From Chloroflexi bacterium CFX4 (lineage in GTDB: Bacteria; Chloroflexota; Anaerolineae; Aggregatilineales; UBA2796), in the NCBI GenBank assembly GCA_021404685.1, contig QWHC01000027.1, positions 1 through 34,824 of the forward strand: a stretch of DNA of 34,824 nucleotides, written 5' to 3'. Under the pieces are notes generated by a model. It was not told the DNA's origin. It made no database searches and worked only from the letters and a program-made list of their open reading frames with translations. Made by a program: the position numbers and the translations under genes. This document shows positions 33,764-34,824 of the stretch, piece by piece. Each line of letters begins with the position of its first letter. Within the stretch, counting starts at the first letter, position 1.

Positions 33764-34303
33764 TTAAGGGAGCGACCAAACTGTGAAGCGCTCATAGCGT
33801 GTTACAGCCCCTGCTTTTTCGCTACCTGTGTAGAAACCCGTGCCAATTTGGACAGCGCCGCTGCCTTGATGGCGCGAAACATCAAGGGTTGCCACACGTG
33901 TCCCGTTCATGTAGAAAATCGCTGTTCGCCCTTGCACCACCAACCGTACAACATTGGATGATCCACGTGAAAGGTTAGTTGCGCTGGGCAAGTTGCCAGA
34001 GGCAACCGTCACAAATTCCCAGTCGGCATTGCTGCTCTGCCTAAAGCTGTAGATTAAGGCGTAGCGACGGTTCGAGTCGAAGATGAAGCGATACTGCCGA
34101 TCTGCGGCGCGGCGGAAGAAGAAGCCGTGTGACCAAAGCTGATCGGTATAGGGTGTGTAGAAGCGCGCTTCCACCACCAGATTTCTTAGGTCTAATGAGC
34201 CTGCTTGCCGCACCGTCACTTGCCCATCATCGGGCGTGTGGGATAGCCTGCCGTTGGACGGCTCAAAGACCAGACGTGCGCCTGGAACAGGCGCGGGCAA
34301 CAA
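33764..34303 (-). CDS. C-terminal jelly-roll (LamG/DUF1080-like) repeat, cut off from its 5' part by a frameshift
   Basis: About 178 residues ending at TAA 33764. The domain reads RLVFEPSNGRLSHTPDD, then VVEARFYTPYTDQLWSHGFFFR, YRFIFDSNRRYALIYSFRQ, VRLVVQGRTAIFYMNG, and the end GTGFYTGSEKAGAVTRYERF. Alternating strands with Trp/Phe-Gly-Phe resemble concanavalin-type lectin or DUF1080 domains found in extracellular proteins; binding of a sugar polymer is a guess. There is no ATG near its beginning and no ribosome site: the frame simply continues from the preceding repeat in another phase. It is therefore most likely the last repeat of a longer gene, not an independent gene. Confidence 0.6.
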   Translation of the reverse strand: MLPAPVPGARLVFEPSNGRLSHTPDDGQVTVRQAGSLDLRNLVVEARFYTPYTDQLWSHGFFFRRAADRQYRFIFDSNRRYALIYSFRQSSNADWEFVTVASGNLPSATNLSRGSSNVVRLVVQGRTAIFYMNGTRVATLDVSRHQGSGAVQIGTGFYTGSEKAGAVTRYERFTVWSLP

Positions 34304-34824
34304 ATGGTGAAGCGTTCATAGCGCGTTGACGCGCCTGCTTTTTCGCTACCTGTGTAGAAACCCGTGCCAATTTGGACAGCGCCGCTGCCTTGATAGCGCG
34401 AGACATCAAGGACTGCCACGCGAGAGTTATTCATGAAGAAGGTTGCCTGCGAGCCTTGCACCACCAGCCGCACAAGGTTGGATGATCCGGTACCAAGATT
34501 GGCTGTAGCGGGCAAGTTACCCGAAGTAACCGTCACAAATTCCCAATCGGCGTTACTGTTCTGCCTAAAGCTGTAGATTAAAGCGTAACGCCTGTTCGAG
34601 TCGAAAATAAAGCGATACTGTTGATCTGCGGCGCGGCGGAAGAAGAAGCCGTGTGACCAAAGCTGATCGGTATAGGGTGTGTAGAAGCGCGCTTCCACCA
34701 CCAGATTGCTTAGGTCTAGAGTGCTTGCTTGCCGCACCGTCACTTGCCCATCATCGGGCGTGTGGGATAGCCTGCCGTTGGACGGCTCAAAGACCAGACG
34801 TGCGCCTGGAACAGGCGCGGGCAA
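34216..34824 (-). CDS. Penultimate jelly-roll repeat, partial at the window edge, ends out of frame
   Basis: The reading frame enters from beyond the right edge and contains a full copy of the same domain (about residues 1-174: PAPVPGARLVFEPSNGRLS to TRYERFTI). It then slips out of phase at about 34301-34303 and runs about 28 unrelated residues to a stop at 34216. In the downstream copy the equivalent end reads ERFTVWSLP. Restoring one base (TGG-TTG instead of TGTTG) would give FTIW-LPAPVPG and rejoin the next repeat. I see either a real frameshift mutation or a sequencing error. No slippery heptamer suggests programmed shifting. Confidence 0.6.
   Translation of the reverse strand: MPAPVPGARLVFEPSNGRLSHTPDDGQVTVRQASTLDLSNLVVEARFYTPYTDQLWSHGFFFRRAADQQYRFIFDSNRRYALIYSFRQNSNADWEFVTVTSGNLPATANLGTGSSNLVRLVVQGSQATFFMNNSRVAVLDVSRYQGSGAVQIGTGFYTGSEKAGASTRYERFTICCPRLFQAHVWSLSRPTAGYPTRPMMGK

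Larger units (their letters stand above)
33764..34824 (-). repeat. Tandem 524-bp coding repeat (two copies, third probably beyond the edge)
   Basis: Copy 1 runs 34824-34301 and copy 2 34300-33764. Bases 34203-34300 and 34727-34824 are identical over 98 bp, and a second long identical block lies around 34097-34185 versus 34621-34709. Other parts differ mostly at single bases. The 524-bp spacing is one short of a multiple of three, which is the frameshift. The window ends exactly at the start of another unit. Confidence 0.9.

Noticed and set aside
34301..34303. TTG as an independent start for the last jelly-roll repeat
   Set aside because: No ribosome site, and the sequence is continuous with the preceding repeat; a frameshift explains it better.
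1..34824. CRISPR arrays, tRNA or rRNA genes, insertion sequences
   Set aside because: No regularly spaced short repeats, no cloverleaf with CCA-type end and no transposase motif was found on reading both strands.

Overview
The window most resembles a member of the Chloroflexota (an Anaerolineae-like bacterium). This is inference from gene content and style: very long multi-GAF sensor proteins with dCache/HAMP inputs, a type II (flavin) isopentenyl-diphosphate isomerase, proline/threonine-rich linkers, jelly-roll repeat proteins and a Tat-exported sugar-binding protein. No rRNA or tRNA is present to confirm it. Most of the window is GC-rich (39 of 60 bases in the hand-counted stretch 13021-13080). 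A clear AT-rich island lies at about 200-2100 (21/60 and 22/60 in two hand-counted stretches).

Layout. (1) 1-2262: AT-rich island with two unrecognised minus-strand genes and two copies of a short GC-rich coding cassette. (2) 2475-3518: fni, alone on the plus strand. (3) 3591-19970: a minus-strand operon of seven genes, about 16.4 kb, many with overlapping stops and starts. It encodes a single-domain response regulator, one soluble three-GAF protein, three six-TM double-GAF proteins, one dCache-HAMP double-GAF protein and a 2308-residue kinase with about nine GAF domains and one PAS. Only the last has a kinase core. (4) 20096-21560: a STAS-like protein and an NAD-dependent epimerase. (5) 21843-26253: gpsA followed by the E1-alpha, E1-beta and E2 genes of a 2-oxoacid dehydrogenase. 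(6) 26558-31785: sugar ABC permeases, a Tat substrate-binding protein and an FGGY kinase, divergent from gpsA. (7) 31913-33154: an M24 peptidase. (8) 33213-33659: Hsp20, with a long 5' hairpin that looks like an RNA thermometer. (9) 33764-34824: two tandem copies of a jelly-roll domain, separated by a frameshift and running off the right edge.

How the parts fit. The GAF operon looks like one sensory apparatus: five receptors without kinase domains share signature segments with one giant kinase, and the only receiver is the DivK-like protein at the head of the operon. gpsA/dehydrogenase and the sugar-transport operon start from back-to-back promoters (TTGACA, 17-bp spacer, TACAAT or TATATT). 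Both promoters carry the same 10-bp element at exactly the same distance past the -10 box, which suggests co-regulation.

The best leads are the multi-receptor GAF operon and its truncated-GAF tails, the Hsp20 5' hairpin, the mirrored divergent promoters, and the repeated leader cassette in the AT-rich island.
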